This document shows positions 10,502-20,218 of a stretch of DNA of 40,801 bases, piece after piece (position 1 is the first letter of the stretch; the number at the start of each line of letters is the position of its first letter). The translations under genes and the position numbers were made by a program. The DNA is from Gemmobacter sp. (GTDB lineage: Bacteria; Pseudomonadota; Alphaproteobacteria; Rhodobacterales; Rhodobacteraceae): positions 1-40,801 of the forward strand of contig JAIRJX010000045.1 of the NCBI GenBank assembly GCA_031260425.1. Direction: 5' to 3'. A model generated the notes under the pieces. The model saw nothing but the letters and a program-made list of their open reading frames with translations. It was not told the origin of the DNA and did not search any database.

Positions 10502-10826
10502 TTTCAGACCTCCTGCAATCGCCTGATCGCGAATGACAGGCAAAGAGGTAGCGAGTCAGCCTTGAAAAACGAAACGATCACTCAGATTCTTCGAGGAATC
10601 CCCGGCCCCACCATCCGGCGGTCGGCAGCGCCTGACGGCAGGCCGGCACCAGTAGCGGTGGTGGTCGTCACTCCGTAGTGCTGCATCAATCTCATCCATG
10701 CGCCCGCGCAAGAGGGCGAACCCTGCCTCATTCCGGGCGAAGACAAGGCCATACCGGCAGGCATCAGACCGGTATTCCGGCCGGATACGCGGTCTCGAAC
10801 CTCATACCCGCCACACACCTTCCGAC

Positions 10827-12440
10827 TCAGGCGGCGCTATCCCACCGGCTGCCGGGGATCGCCGCGACGAGGCGGCGGGTGTAGTCCTGCTCGGGTGCGC
10901 GGAAGATGCGGGCGGGTGTGCCGCTTTCCACCACGCGGCCCTTGTGCATCACCAGCACCTCGTCGCAGATCTGGCTTGCCACCCGCAGGTCATGGGTGAT
11001 GAAGATCATCGCCAGATGCCGCACCGCCTGCACCTGCGCCAGCAATTCCAGGATCTGCGCCTGGATCGACACGTCCAGCGCCGATACCGCCTCATCGGCG
11101 ATCAGCACCTCGGGGTCGAACATCAGCGCCCGGGCAATCCCCACGCGCTGGCGCTGGCCGCCGGAGAATTCGTGCGGAAAACGGTCATAGGCTGAGGGAT
11201 CGAGCCCGACCTGCGCGAGGATCGCCGCCGCCCTCGCCCGCGCCTCGCTCCGCACCATGCCCTGCGCCACCGGCCCGACTGTAAGCGAGGCGCCGACAGT
11301 CTGGCGCGGGTTCAGCGAGGCGTAGGGATCCTGGAACACCATCTGGATACGCGGGCGCAACGGGCGGAACTCCGCCTCGGTCAACGGCAGGATATCCCGG
11401 CCGTCGAGCAGGATACGCCCGCCATCCGCATCGGTCAGCTTCATCAGCACCTTGCCCATGGAGGATTTGCCCGATCCGCTTTCCCCCACCACGCCCAGCG
11501 TGCGGCCCCGGCGCAATTCGAACCCGACATCGCGCACGGCGGGCACCACGCGGGTATGGCCCAGAAAGCCGGAACGGCTGCGATAGGTCTTGTGCAGCGC
11601 CTCGACCCTCAGGATCACCGGTGCCTCTAGCTCTGCCACGCGGTCGGTCTCGCGCAGGCGGGGGACGGCAGCGATCAGGCGCCTTGTATAGGGATGTTCC
11701 GGTGCAGTCAGCACCTGCGCGGCAGCGCCCTGTTCCACCAGCAGCCCCTTCTCCATCACGATCACCCGGTCGGCGATATCGGCCACCACACCGAAGTCAT
11801 GGGTAATGAACATGACGCTCATCCCCTTGCGGCGCTGGATAGTGCGGATCAGTTCGAGGATCTGCGCCTGCGTCGTTACATCAAGCGCGGTGGTCGGCTC
11901 GTCGGCGATCAGCACATCGGGATCGAGCGCAAGGGCGATGGCAATCATCACCCGCTGGCGTTGGCCGCCCGACAGACGAAAGGGGTATTGATGCCGCAAA
12001 AGCGGCGGATCGGGCAGGCCGATCTCGGTCAGCAGGTCAAGCACCTTGGCCGTGCGCTTTTCCCTGTCGCGCCAGCCATGCGCCGCCAGCACCTCGTCGA
12101 TCTGCGCTCCTACCGTCATCAGCGGGTTGAGTGCGGAAAGCGGATCCTGAAAGATCATGGAGAGCGACCTGCCACGCAGCGCGCGCCTCGCCGCCTCGGG
12201 CATCGCCAGCAGGTCGCGTCCGGCATAGAGGACCTGCCCGCCCGCCACCTTCATCACGGCAGGCAGGAGCCCCATCACCGCGCTTGCCGTCACCGACTTG
12301 CCGGAACCGGATTCCCCGATGATGCAGAGAATCTCGCCGCGCTGCAGATCGAAGGAGACGTTTTCGGCCGCGTGGCGGCGGTCCATCTCCCGCGGCAGAG
12401 TCACGGTCAGACCACGGACGGAAAGCACGGGATCGGTCAT
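10827..12440 (-). CDS. Dipeptide/oligopeptide-type ABC transporter ATP-binding protein, two fused NBDs
   Basis: Two Walker A ([28 protein letters not shown]) and two signature motifs ([24 protein letters not shown]) in 537 aa. Confidence 0.93.
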   Translation of the reverse strand: MTDPVLSVRGLTVTLPREMDRRHAAENVSFDLQRGEILCIIGESGSGKSVTASAVMGLLPAVMKVAGGQVLYAGRDLLAMPEAARRALRGRSLSMIFQDPLSALNPLMTVGAQIDEVLAAHGWRDREKRTAKVLDLLTEIGLPDPPLLRHQYPFRLSGGQRQRVMIAIALALDPDVLIADEPTTALDVTTQAQILELIRTIQRRKGMSVMFITHDFGVVADIADRVIVMEKGLLVEQGAAAQVLTAPEHPYTRRLIAAVPRLRETDRVAELEAPVILRVEALHKTYRSRSGFLGHTRVVPAVRDVGFELRRGRTLGVVGESGSGKSSMGKVLMKLTDADGGRILLDGRDILPLTEAEFRPLRPRIQMVFQDPYASLNPRQTVGASLTVGPVAQGMVRSEARARAAAILAQVGLDPSAYDRFPHEFSGGQRQRVGIARALMFDPEVLIADEAVSALDVSIQAQILELLAQVQAVRHLAMIFITHDLRVASQICDEVLVMHKGRVVESGTPARIFRAPEQDYTRRLVAAIPGSRWDSAA

Positions 12441-12497
12441 GGCAGGTCCTCGGGGTTTGGCGGCGGCATTGGGGATACGGCGCTGGTGCCGATCCTG

Positions 12498-13832
12498 TCA
12501 GGCATGGGGCGGCAGTGGCACCCCGGCGAGGCGGGTAGCGATATTGTCGGCAAGGCGCATCTGACGCAGCTTCAGCGCGGGCGCGACCGCCATCCAGAGC
12601 GGCGCTCGGTGCAGCGGTTCCACCCTCAGATCAAGCTCGGCCTCCGGCATACCCTTCGCCCAATCGGACAGGATGCTCCCCAGCATCGTCCCGGTCGGCA
12701 CGCCGCGCCCCGAAAGTCCGGTCAGCGCCACCACGCCGGACGCCAGGCCATAGAGGCGGGGCACGGTGCGATATTGCATGTCAAGCTCGCCGAACCAGAA
12801 ATGGTCCCAGCGGATCTGCTCGCGGATTTGCGGGTGCAGCCAAAGCAGCCGGTCGGACAGCACCTTGTGCGTATAGGCCGGATCGCGACCGCGCGGCCCC
12901 ATCGGAAACATCGAGGCGACGATGCGCCCGGCACCGTCCCATTTGTAGACGAAGATGTCGCCCCGCCCGTCATAGAGCGTGGTATTCTGCGGCAAGACGC
13001 TGGCACGGGTCTCGGGTGAGAGCGGCTGCGTCGCCGCAACGAAGACCCGCTGGATACGAAAGCTCTGGTCGAGCTTCGGCCAGCCGCCCACGGTATAGGC
13101 ACCGGTGGCGAAGACCACCCTCTCGGCCAGAGCCCTGCCCTCGGGGGTGGTGACCTCCCACTTGCCGGCGCGGGGAGTGCAGCCGGTGACCGGGCTTTTG
13201 CCATGCACCGCGCCGCCCTCGCCCTGGACAGCACGGGCAAGGCCGCGGGAGTAGGAGAGCGGTTGCAGATGCGCCGCTTCCTCATGCAGCCAGCCGGCAT
13301 GGAAGCGCGGGCTGCCGGTGATCGCCTCTGCTTCCTCGCGCCCGACGATGCGGGTGCGGGCACCGGCGGCGTTATAGCTCGCGGCCTTTTCCTCAAGCCC
13401 GGCACGCTGGCTCGGGCGCAAGGCCCCCTGGAAATAGCCCTGCTGCACCCAGTCGCAGTCGATGCCATAGTCCCGGATATAGGCACTCGCACGGTCATTG
13501 GCGCGGGTCTGGCGGCGGATCAGCCGTTCGGCCCAGGGCTCGCCCAGAATGCGGCGCAACTCCGGCAGGCCGTAATGGGTGAAGGTGGGTGTACAATGCC
13601 CGGCATTGCGGCCCGAACCGCCGAAACCGGCCTCCCGCGCCTCCAGCACCACCACGCTTACCCCTGCCCGCGCCAGTTCGAGCGCCGTGGTCAGGCCGGT
13701 AAGCCCCGCCCCCACCACACAGACATCCGCCCGCACCTCACCCCTGAGCGGCGGGCCATCCCGTACAGGCTGCGCAGTGGCATACCAGAGGGATGTCTCG
13801 AAGGGCGAAAACCGCGTCCTGCTCACCCTCAC
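12498..13832 (-). CDS. FAD-dependent oxidoreductase, DAO / gamma-glutamylputrescine oxidase-like
   Basis: GTG start at 13832 overlapping the upstream permease stop (GTGA); FETSLWYATA...VCVVGAGLTGLTTALELARAGVSVVVLEAREAGFGGSGRNAGH. ORF track start at 13985 lies inside the permease gene. Confidence 0.85.
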   Translation of the reverse strand: MRVSRTRFSPFETSLWYATAQPVRDGPPLRGEVRADVCVVGAGLTGLTTALELARAGVSVVVLEAREAGFGGSGRNAGHCTPTFTHYGLPELRRILGEPWAERLIRRQTRANDRASAYIRDYGIDCDWVQQGYFQGALRPSQRAGLEEKAASYNAAGARTRIVGREEAEAITGSPRFHAGWLHEEAAHLQPLSYSRGLARAVQGEGGAVHGKSPVTGCTPRAGKWEVTTPEGRALAERVVFATGAYTVGGWPKLDQSFRIQRVFVAATQPLSPETRASVLPQNTTLYDGRGDIFVYKWDGAGRIVASMFPMGPRGRDPAYTHKVLSDRLLWLHPQIREQIRWDHFWFGELDMQYRTVPRLYGLASGVVALTGLSGRGVPTGTMLGSILSDWAKGMPEAELDLRVEPLHRAPLWMAVAPALKLRQMRLADNIATRLAGVPLPPHA

Positions 13833-14713
13833 CTCAGATCCGAGCGGGCGTCGAGCGCATCGCGCAGCCCGTCGCCGATAAAGTTGAACCCCGCCACCGC
13901 AAGGGTGATCGCCACCCCCGGCACGATGGCAAGCCATGGCGCCTTGTCGAGATATTGCTGCGCGCCGTTGAGCATGTTGCCCCAACTCGGCAGTGGCGGC
14001 TGGATGCCGTAGCCGAGGAAGGAGATATAGGCCTCCAGCAGGATCGCCCGCGCCACGGTCAGCGTTGCCGCCACGATGATGACGCCGATCACATTGGGCA
14101 ACAACTCGCGGAACATGATCCGCACTGATGAAAGCCCCAGCATCCGCGCCGCCATCACGAAATCCCGGTCACGCAGTGAACGCACCTCCGCCTCGACGAT
14201 CCGCGCCACCTCCATCCAGCTTGTCACCGCGATGATGACGGTGATCATCAACGGGCTCGGGCTCACGAAGGCGGCCAGGGCCAGCAACAGGAAGATCGAC
14301 GGGAAGGACAGGAAGGCATCCACCACCCGCATCAGCGCCGCGCCGATCCGGCCGCCGCTATAGCCCGCAACGACACCGATCACCGTACCGAGCACGGTCG
14401 ACATCAGCATGGCCGAGAACCCGACCAGAAGCGAGATCTGCCCGGCCTGGAACAGCCGCGCCGCAATGTCACGGCCCAGAGGATCGGTGCCGAAGACATG
14501 CGCTCCGGTCATCGGTGGCGCGAAACGGGCGCGCAGGTCGATATAGAGCTCGTCGAAGGGTAGGAAATAGGGCCCGCTGAAACAGGCCAGCGTCAAAGCC
14601 ACGATCAACACCACACCCAGCATCGCAAGACGATTGCGCCGGAAGCGGCGCATGGTGCGCGTGCGCCACCAACGGGCCGGAGGGGCCAACGCTTCAGTTG
14701 CCGCATGGGTCAT
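13829..14713 (-). CDS. Dipeptide-type ABC transporter permease (DppC-like)
   Basis: RFRRNRLAMLGVVLIVALTLACFSGPYF; permease motif DFVMAARMLGLSSVRIMFRELLPN. Confidence 0.92.
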   Translation of the reverse strand: MTHAATEALAPPARWWRTRTMRRFRRNRLAMLGVVLIVALTLACFSGPYFLPFDELYIDLRARFAPPMTGAHVFGTDPLGRDIAARLFQAGQISLLVGFSAMLMSTVLGTVIGVVAGYSGGRIGAALMRVVDAFLSFPSIFLLLALAAFVSPSPLMITVIIAVTSWMEVARIVEAEVRSLRDRDFVMAARMLGLSSVRIMFRELLPNVIGVIIVAATLTVARAILLEAYISFLGYGIQPPLPSWGNMLNGAQQYLDKAPWLAIVPGVAITLAVAGFNFIGDGLRDALDARSDLR

Positions 14714-14725
14714 CTGCGCCTCCTC

Positions 14726-15676
14726 TCAGTCCAGACGGATACGGGGATCGACGACGGCCGCCAGCAGATCGGCCAGCAGGTTGCCGACCAGAACCAGCAC
14801 GGCCGAGAACACCAGAAGGCCCATCACCACCGGATAGTCCTGATAGCCCAGGCTATCGAGAAACAGTCGCCCCATGCCGGGCCAGGTGAACACCGTCTCG
14901 GTCACCAGCGCCCCGCCAAGCAATGTCGGCAGTTGCATCCCCGCCAACGTGATCATCGGCACCATGGCATTGCCGACGATATGCTTCATCAGCACCCGGC
15001 GCGGCGCCAGCCCCTTGGCCTGCGCGGTGCGCACGAAATCCTGGCTGATCACATCGAGCGTGGCCGAGCGCATGTAGCGGCTCCAGACCGCAACATTCAC
15101 CAGCGCCAGCACGAAAGAGGGCATGATAAGGTGGATCGCGATATCGGGCAGCGAACCGTCACCCACCGTATACATGTTCCCCGCCGGCAGCCAGCCGAGC
15201 CAGAGCGAGAAGACGAAGATCGACACCAGCCCGAACCAGAAGGTCGGGATCGACAGCGCGATCATGGCAGCCACGGTGGCGATATAATCGAAGGCCGAAC
15301 CCTGCCGCACCGCGCTACGGATACCTATCCAGGTGCCGATGACCACCGATAGCAGGGTGGAGCTTCCCATCAGCAGCAGCGTTGCAAAAAGATGCCCGTT
15401 GATGATCGTCAGCACCGGGCGGCCGTCACGAAAGCTCTTGCCCCAGTCGCCCTGCACCAGGTGCCACAGCCAGTCGGCATATTGCACCGGCAGCGGGCGG
15501 TTCAGCCCCATCTGTTCGGCAATGCGGTCCAGCGTCTCCTTCGTCATGCCGGGGGTCAGCGCGAATTGCGACAACGGCCCGCCCGGAGCGAGGTTCAGCA
15601 CCATGAAGCCGATCAGCGAAACGAGGAACAGAAGCACCAGACTCTGTCCGACACGCGACAGAAGGTAGCGGATCAT
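14726..15676 (-). CDS. Dipeptide-type ABC transporter permease (DppB-like)
   Basis: MIRYLLSRVGQSLVLLFLVSLIGFMVLNLAPGGP; permease motif DFVRTAQAKGLAPRRVLMKHIVGNA. Confidence 0.92.
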   Translation of the reverse strand: MIRYLLSRVGQSLVLLFLVSLIGFMVLNLAPGGPLSQFALTPGMTKETLDRIAEQMGLNRPLPVQYADWLWHLVQGDWGKSFRDGRPVLTIINGHLFATLLLMGSSTLLSVVIGTWIGIRSAVRQGSAFDYIATVAAMIALSIPTFWFGLVSIFVFSLWLGWLPAGNMYTVGDGSLPDIAIHLIMPSFVLALVNVAVWSRYMRSATLDVISQDFVRTAQAKGLAPRRVLMKHIVGNAMVPMITLAGMQLPTLLGGALVTETVFTWPGMGRLFLDSLGYQDYPVVMGLLVFSAVLVLVGNLLADLLAAVVDPRIRLD

Positions 15677-15733
15677 GCGGCGTTTCCTTCGGAATATCCA
15701 CGCCCGGCCCGAGGAGGCCCGAAGCTGGGGATG

Positions 15734-15759
15734 CGCGCCGGCAGCAGACTACCGGCGCG
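15734..15759 (-). promoter_or_regulatory. Intercistronic stem-loop between the SBP gene and the permease genes
   Basis: CGCGCCGG(15734-15741) - 10-nt loop - CCGGCGCG(15752-15759), perfect 8-bp stem in the SBP/permease gap. Confidence 0.6.
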
Positions 15760-15796
15760 GCAGGTCAGGCGGCTCGCACCGCCCGATGCATCAGGA

Positions 15797-17452
15797 TCAG
15801 ACCCAACGCCACGACCGGATATTCCAGGTATCGATCCGGTTATTGATGTTGGAGGCATAGCCCTGCAGCCCGGTCTTGTAACCGGGGATGACGGCATACT
15901 GGAAGATCGGCAGGAACGGCAGGTCGCTGCGCAAGATCTCCTGGATCTTGAGATATACCGCCTTGCGATCGTCGGGGTTGACCAGTTCGGCGCCCTTCTT
16001 CAGCAGCTCGTCCACCTCGGGATTGTTATAGACCCAGGTATTCTGCCCCGCACCGCCTGTGGCGCCGGCCGAGGTCGACATGAAGTAGTCCGAGCTTTCC
16101 GGATCCGGCCCGGTCAGGACGTTCAGGCCGACGATCACCGTATCGAACTGCGACATCATCCAGTAGTCGCCCCACATCACCGCCGGCGGCAGGTTCGAGA
16201 TGGTCATCTCTGCCCCGACCTCCCTGAAGGTCTGCTGGATGAACTGTTGTGCCTGCTCGCGCAGGTGGTTGCCCGCAGTGGTGGAGTTGGTGAAGGCAAG
16301 CCGCACCCCGCCCTTCTCGCGGATGCCGTCGGCACCGCGCACCCAGCCCGCCTCGTCAAGAATGGCGTTGGCCTTCTCGATATTGAATTCATGCTGCGGC
16401 AGGTCAGGATTGTAGTAGAAGGATTCGCGCGGCATGTAGGTCTCGGTCACCGAGGGCACGCCGTAATAAAGCGCGTCGATGATCGCCTGCTTGTCCAGCG
16501 CATGATAAAGCGCCTGCCGCACTGCCAGATCCTGGAACTGCGGCTTCGACATGTTGAAGGTAAGCGATTCGAAGAACGCATTGCCGACGATCTCGACCGC
16601 GCGGCCCTCCAGCCCTTTGGCCTCCTCGTAATGGTCGGGGGTGATCCATTGCAGCGCGGCCACGTCGATATCGCCAGTCTTGAACTGGGTATAAAGCACC
16701 GTCATATCGGGAATGTATTTCAGCACCACCCGTTCCAGATAGGGTCCGTCGCCGAAGTAATCCGGGTTGGCCACCAGTTCGATATGGTCACCCGCCACGC
16801 GCTCTTGCCACTTGAAGGCACCGGTGCCGATCGGCGCATTGTTGAACGGCGCCTCGTTCGGATCCACCCCCTCGAAAGCGTGCTTCGGCACGATGAAGGT
16901 GGAGGCGAGGATCGCGGCATAGGGTGCGAAGGGCTTGTCCATCCGCCAGGTAAGCTCGGTAGGCGAGACCACGGTCAGATCCCGCACATGCTCATGGCCG
17001 GTGCGGCGCCAGCTCCTGAAATCGGGGTTCATCAGCAACTCGAGCGTGAACTTCACATCCTCGGCGGTAAAGGGCGTGCCGTCATGCCACTTCACATCGT
17101 CACGAAGAGTGATCTTCCAGTTCAGGCCATCAGCCGAAATACCGCCATTGTCGACCGTCGGCACTTCGGTGGCCAGCAGCGGGTAGAACTTGCCCTCGGT
17201 ATCCACATCGAACAGCGGATCGAAGATGGCGTAATGCACACCCTCGTCCACCTCGATATGCAGCAGGTGCGGGTTGAACACCGTGGGCTCCTGCGAGAAG
17301 CCGACCACCACCTGCCCCTTCGGCGCATCCTGCGCCCGGGCCGCACCGGTCAGGCCGGCAAGGCCCGGGCCGAAGGCGGTGACACCGGCCGCACCCATCA
17401 TCATGAGGGTCTGGCGGCGGCTGATCGAAAAACGGGTCTTGTCTTGGGTCAT
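15797..17452 (-). CDS. ABC transporter substrate-binding protein, family 5, Tat-type signal
   Basis: MTQDKTRFSISRRQTLMMMGAAGVTAFGPGLAGLTGAARAQ (twin arginine SRRQTLM); WHDGTPFTAEDVKFTLELLMNP family 5 signature. Confidence 0.92.
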   Translation of the reverse strand: MTQDKTRFSISRRQTLMMMGAAGVTAFGPGLAGLTGAARAQDAPKGQVVVGFSQEPTVFNPHLLHIEVDEGVHYAIFDPLFDVDTEGKFYPLLATEVPTVDNGGISADGLNWKITLRDDVKWHDGTPFTAEDVKFTLELLMNPDFRSWRRTGHEHVRDLTVVSPTELTWRMDKPFAPYAAILASTFIVPKHAFEGVDPNEAPFNNAPIGTGAFKWQERVAGDHIELVANPDYFGDGPYLERVVLKYIPDMTVLYTQFKTGDIDVAALQWITPDHYEEAKGLEGRAVEIVGNAFFESLTFNMSKPQFQDLAVRQALYHALDKQAIIDALYYGVPSVTETYMPRESFYYNPDLPQHEFNIEKANAILDEAGWVRGADGIREKGGVRLAFTNSTTAGNHLREQAQQFIQQTFREVGAEMTISNLPPAVMWGDYWMMSQFDTVIVGLNVLTGPDPESSDYFMSTSAGATGGAGQNTWVYNNPEVDELLKKGAELVNPDDRKAVYLKIQEILRSDLPFLPIFQYAVIPGYKTGLQGYASNINNRIDTWNIRSWRWV

Positions 17453-17553
17453 CTGGAAACTCCCTGTGTCTATGATGGCGGAGGTCCGGGATCTTGGCGT
17501 CCCGTGGTCTGGCAGCCGGTCCGACGAGACCCGGACCGTGGTGGATCCGCAGC

Positions 17554-18885
17554 TCAGAAGCCGCTGATGAGTTCGATCTTCGATCCGTCGAAGAAACGGT
17601 CGAAGCGGAAATCCTTCGGGTCGACCACCGGCACGCGGTTGGTCACCAGATCGGCCATCAGCCGCCCGGCGGCCGGGCCGATGCCGAAACCATGGCCCGA
17701 AAAGCCCGAGGCGAGGTAGAAGCCCGGCACTTTTCCAACAGCCGATATCACCGGCACCGCGTCCGGCGTCACGTCGATATAGCCCGCCCAGCGCTGCACG
17801 ATCTCGGCCTTTTCCAGCACCGGAAAGGCGCGCCTCGCTGCGGCCAGCGCGTGGTCCGAAAGCCGCCTGTTGGGCACCGGATCAAGGACGCGGTTATATT
17901 CGAACGGGCTCGGTTCATCCAGCGACCAGCGGGTCGGGATGCGCGCCTCGTCCAGAAACCGCAGGCCGAGCCGGAAGCTGAGCGAGCGCCACTCCTTCAT
18001 CAGGGCCGGCATGAACGCCCGTGCATAGCGGAAGGAATTGGGCACGATGCTGACAACGTTCTCATGTCCGGAGGCGATAGTATAGCCGCCGTCTTGCCGC
18101 CTGCGGATGGCGAAATCACTGTGCCAGATCGCCTGTTCCGGCCCGCCCTCCACCGGCCCGGTGCGCAGGACCGAGTTCAGCACCTTCAGTTGCGGAAAGT
18201 CGATGCCCATATTGCCGGCGAAAAGGTTCGACCAGGCGCCGCCCGCCAGCACCACCGCATTGCAACGGATCGGCCCGCGTTCGGTGATCACACCACTCAC
18301 CGCCCCGCCCGAGGTCTCGATCCCGCGCACCGCGCATTCGGTCAGCACATGCGCCCCCCGGTCGCGCGCCGCCTCGGCAATGGCGGGGGCGGCTTTCTGC
18401 GGCTCGGCCCGCCCGTCGGCGGCGGTATAGAGCGCGCCTTTCAGGTTGAGGTTCGAGTTCGGAAACATTTCCTTGAACTCGCGCCCCGAGATCATCCGGC
18501 TGTCAAGCTGATAGCCATCGAGATTACGGTTCCACCGCTCATGATCGGCATATTGCCGGTCGTCGGCACAGGTGAACATGATCCCGGCGCGGCGATAACC
18601 GGTGTCGCGGCCGGTGCGCTGGTCCAGATCCTGCCAGATCCGCAGTGCCTCGGCCATCAGCGGCACCTCGCGCGGGTCGCGGCGCGAGATCCTCACCCAG
18701 CCCCAGTTGCGGCTGGACTGCTCCTGACCGATGCCGCCCTTCTCACACAGGGCGACCCGCAAACCGCGCTCCGCCAGTTCCAGCGCCGTGGAGCTGCCGA
18801 TGATCCCGCCGCCGATCACCACCACATCCACTTCGGCGGGCAGATCGGTGTCACCATGGACAGGCACGACATAGGGGCCGGGCAT
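17554..18885 (-). CDS. FAD-dependent oxidoreductase (DadA / sarcosine oxidase beta-like)
   Basis: VDVVVIGGGIIGSSTALELAERGLRVALCEKGGIGQEQSSRNWGWVR; C-terminal FYLASGFSGHGFGIGPAAGRLMADL. Confidence 0.9.
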   Translation of the reverse strand: MPGPYVVPVHGDTDLPAEVDVVVIGGGIIGSSTALELAERGLRVALCEKGGIGQEQSSRNWGWVRISRRDPREVPLMAEALRIWQDLDQRTGRDTGYRRAGIMFTCADDRQYADHERWNRNLDGYQLDSRMISGREFKEMFPNSNLNLKGALYTAADGRAEPQKAAPAIAEAARDRGAHVLTECAVRGIETSGGAVSGVITERGPIRCNAVVLAGGAWSNLFAGNMGIDFPQLKVLNSVLRTGPVEGGPEQAIWHSDFAIRRRQDGGYTIASGHENVVSIVPNSFRYARAFMPALMKEWRSLSFRLGLRFLDEARIPTRWSLDEPSPFEYNRVLDPVPNRRLSDHALAAARRAFPVLEKAEIVQRWAGYIDVTPDAVPVISAVGKVPGFYLASGFSGHGFGIGPAAGRLMADLVTNRVPVVDPKDFRFDRFFDGSKIELISGF

Positions 18886-19586
18886 CAGAAACTCTCCTCA
18901 AGCTGACAGTTGATCGCGAATTCGGCGACGCTCGCCTCGTTCGGCAGATCGAGGATCAGGGTGACGACACGCGCAAGATCCTTCGGATCGGTCATGCGCT
19001 CCGCCCCGAGGCTGGAAAGCGCCAGCGCCATGTCGGTAGCAACGAAGCCGGGGCAGACGGCGGTCGCACGGATGCCGCGCTCGAACCCGGCATGGCGCAA
19101 GGCATGGGCCAGCGCCACGGCAGCGAATTTCGACAGCGAATAACTGCCCGCCCCCGCCGCCTTCACCCGTTTTCCCGACAGCGAGGCGAGGATGACCACC
19201 CGCCCGCGTCCACTCTCCGCCAGCGCCTCCCACGCCGCCTTGGCAAGCCGGCGCGGCGCATGGACATTGACGTCCATCATGGCGCGGATCTCGGCCTCCT
19301 CGGCTTCGATCACCGTCTTGGGGATCATGATCCCGGCATTGGCCACCACTGCATCGATGCGCCCGAAGCGCGCGAGCGCCGCCGCAGCCCAGGTCGTCTC
19401 GGCCTCAGGGTCGATCGCATCATAGGCCTGCAGATGCACCCGGTCCTCGGCCCCCGCCGCCCAAGGTGGCAACACCGGCACGCGCATTCCCAGCGAAACC
19501 GCCCAGCCCTCGGCCAGCAGCCGCTCCGCGATCGCAGCACCGATGCCGCGTCCCGCGCCGGAAATCAGCGCAACCCGCGAGGTCAT
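18885..19586 (-). CDS. Short-chain dehydrogenase/reductase
   Basis: VALISGAGRGIGAAIAERLL (TGxxxGIG-type), VANAGIM, YSLSKFA (YxxxK). Confidence 0.92.
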   Translation of the reverse strand: MTSRVALISGAGRGIGAAIAERLLAEGWAVSLGMRVPVLPPWAAGAEDRVHLQAYDAIDPEAETTWAAAALARFGRIDAVVANAGIMIPKTVIEAEEAEIRAMMDVNVHAPRRLAKAAWEALAESGRGRVVILASLSGKRVKAAGAGSYSLSKFAAVALAHALRHAGFERGIRATAVCPGFVATDMALALSSLGAERMTDPKDLARVVTLILDLPNEASVAEFAINCQLEESF

Positions 19587-20101
19587 GCCCCGATCTCCCG
19601 CAGGCGAAGATAAGCCCGCCTCAAGATACCGATCAGCACGTCCTGTTCTCCCTCTGGCATGATGCGGTTGAAAAAGGTTCTCGACTGTTCCACCACCAGC
19701 GCCCGCACCTTGACGGCGAGCGCCGCGCCCTTGGGCGTGATGAACAATTCCTGCGCCCGGCTGTCACCAGCCGAGATCTGCCGGGTGATGAGGCCATGCG
19801 CCTGGAAATGATCAAGGATGCGCCCCATGGCCGAACGGTCCTTCAGCGCCATTTCGGCCAGCACCGAGGGGCGGATGCCCGGATTGCTGTCGATCAGAAA
19901 CAGCGCGGTGATCTTGCCCTTGCCGCGCGCCACCTCCAGATCCTGCAACCGGGCGTCGAGATCGCGCGACACCGAAGTATCCAGCACCCGGACATAGAAG
20001 CTGAGCAGGTTTTCCAGAACATCCAGGCCCAGGTCAGCGGCCTGGACGGGCAGCGGCTTGCCTGTATCGACACGCAGATCCAACGACCAAAACCCCGCCA
20101 T
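19583..20101 (-). CDS. MarR family transcriptional regulator
   Basis: wHTH pattern ...IRPSVLAEMALKDRSAMGRILDHFQAHGLITRQISAGDSRAQELFITPKGAAL. Stop overlaps the SDR start by 4 nt. Start chosen at the internal ATG; the ORF track TTG at 20167 is an alternative. Confidence 0.85.
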   Translation of the reverse strand: MAGFWSLDLRVDTGKPLPVQAADLGLDVLENLLSFYVRVLDTSVSRDLDARLQDLEVARGKGKITALFLIDSNPGIRPSVLAEMALKDRSAMGRILDHFQAHGLITRQISAGDSRAQELFITPKGAALAVKVRALVVEQSRTFFNRIMPEGEQDVLIGILRRAYLRLREIGA

Positions 20102-20166
20102 CCTGACCCAAGGGAACCGCCCCCCTGCACTATCGGAAAGACTGCCGCAGGCGACCGTGTTTTTCA

Positions 20167-20178
20167 ATCAAAATTGAT
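20167..20178. promoter_or_regulatory. Candidate MarR-type operator palindrome
   Basis: ATCAA-AA-TTGAT, perfect 5-bp arms with 2-bp centre, AT-rich, just upstream of the marR-like gene. Confidence 0.4.
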
Positions 20179-20218
20179 GGACAAATACAACTATCATGCA
20201 CACATGCCGCCACCCGAT

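Noticed and set aside
10582-10818. 78-aa minus ORF between cpdB and the ABC ATPase gene
   Set aside because: No recognisable domain or clear ribosome-binding site; too short to support.
12498-13985. ORF-track start at 13985 for the PuuB-like oxidoreductase
   Set aside because: The extra N-terminus lies inside the DppC-like gene in another frame; the GTG at 13832 overlapping the permease stop fits the conserved N-terminus.
15392-17719. 775-aa plus-strand ORF
   Set aside because: Antisense to the SBP and DppB genes; no domain pattern; GC-driven open frame.
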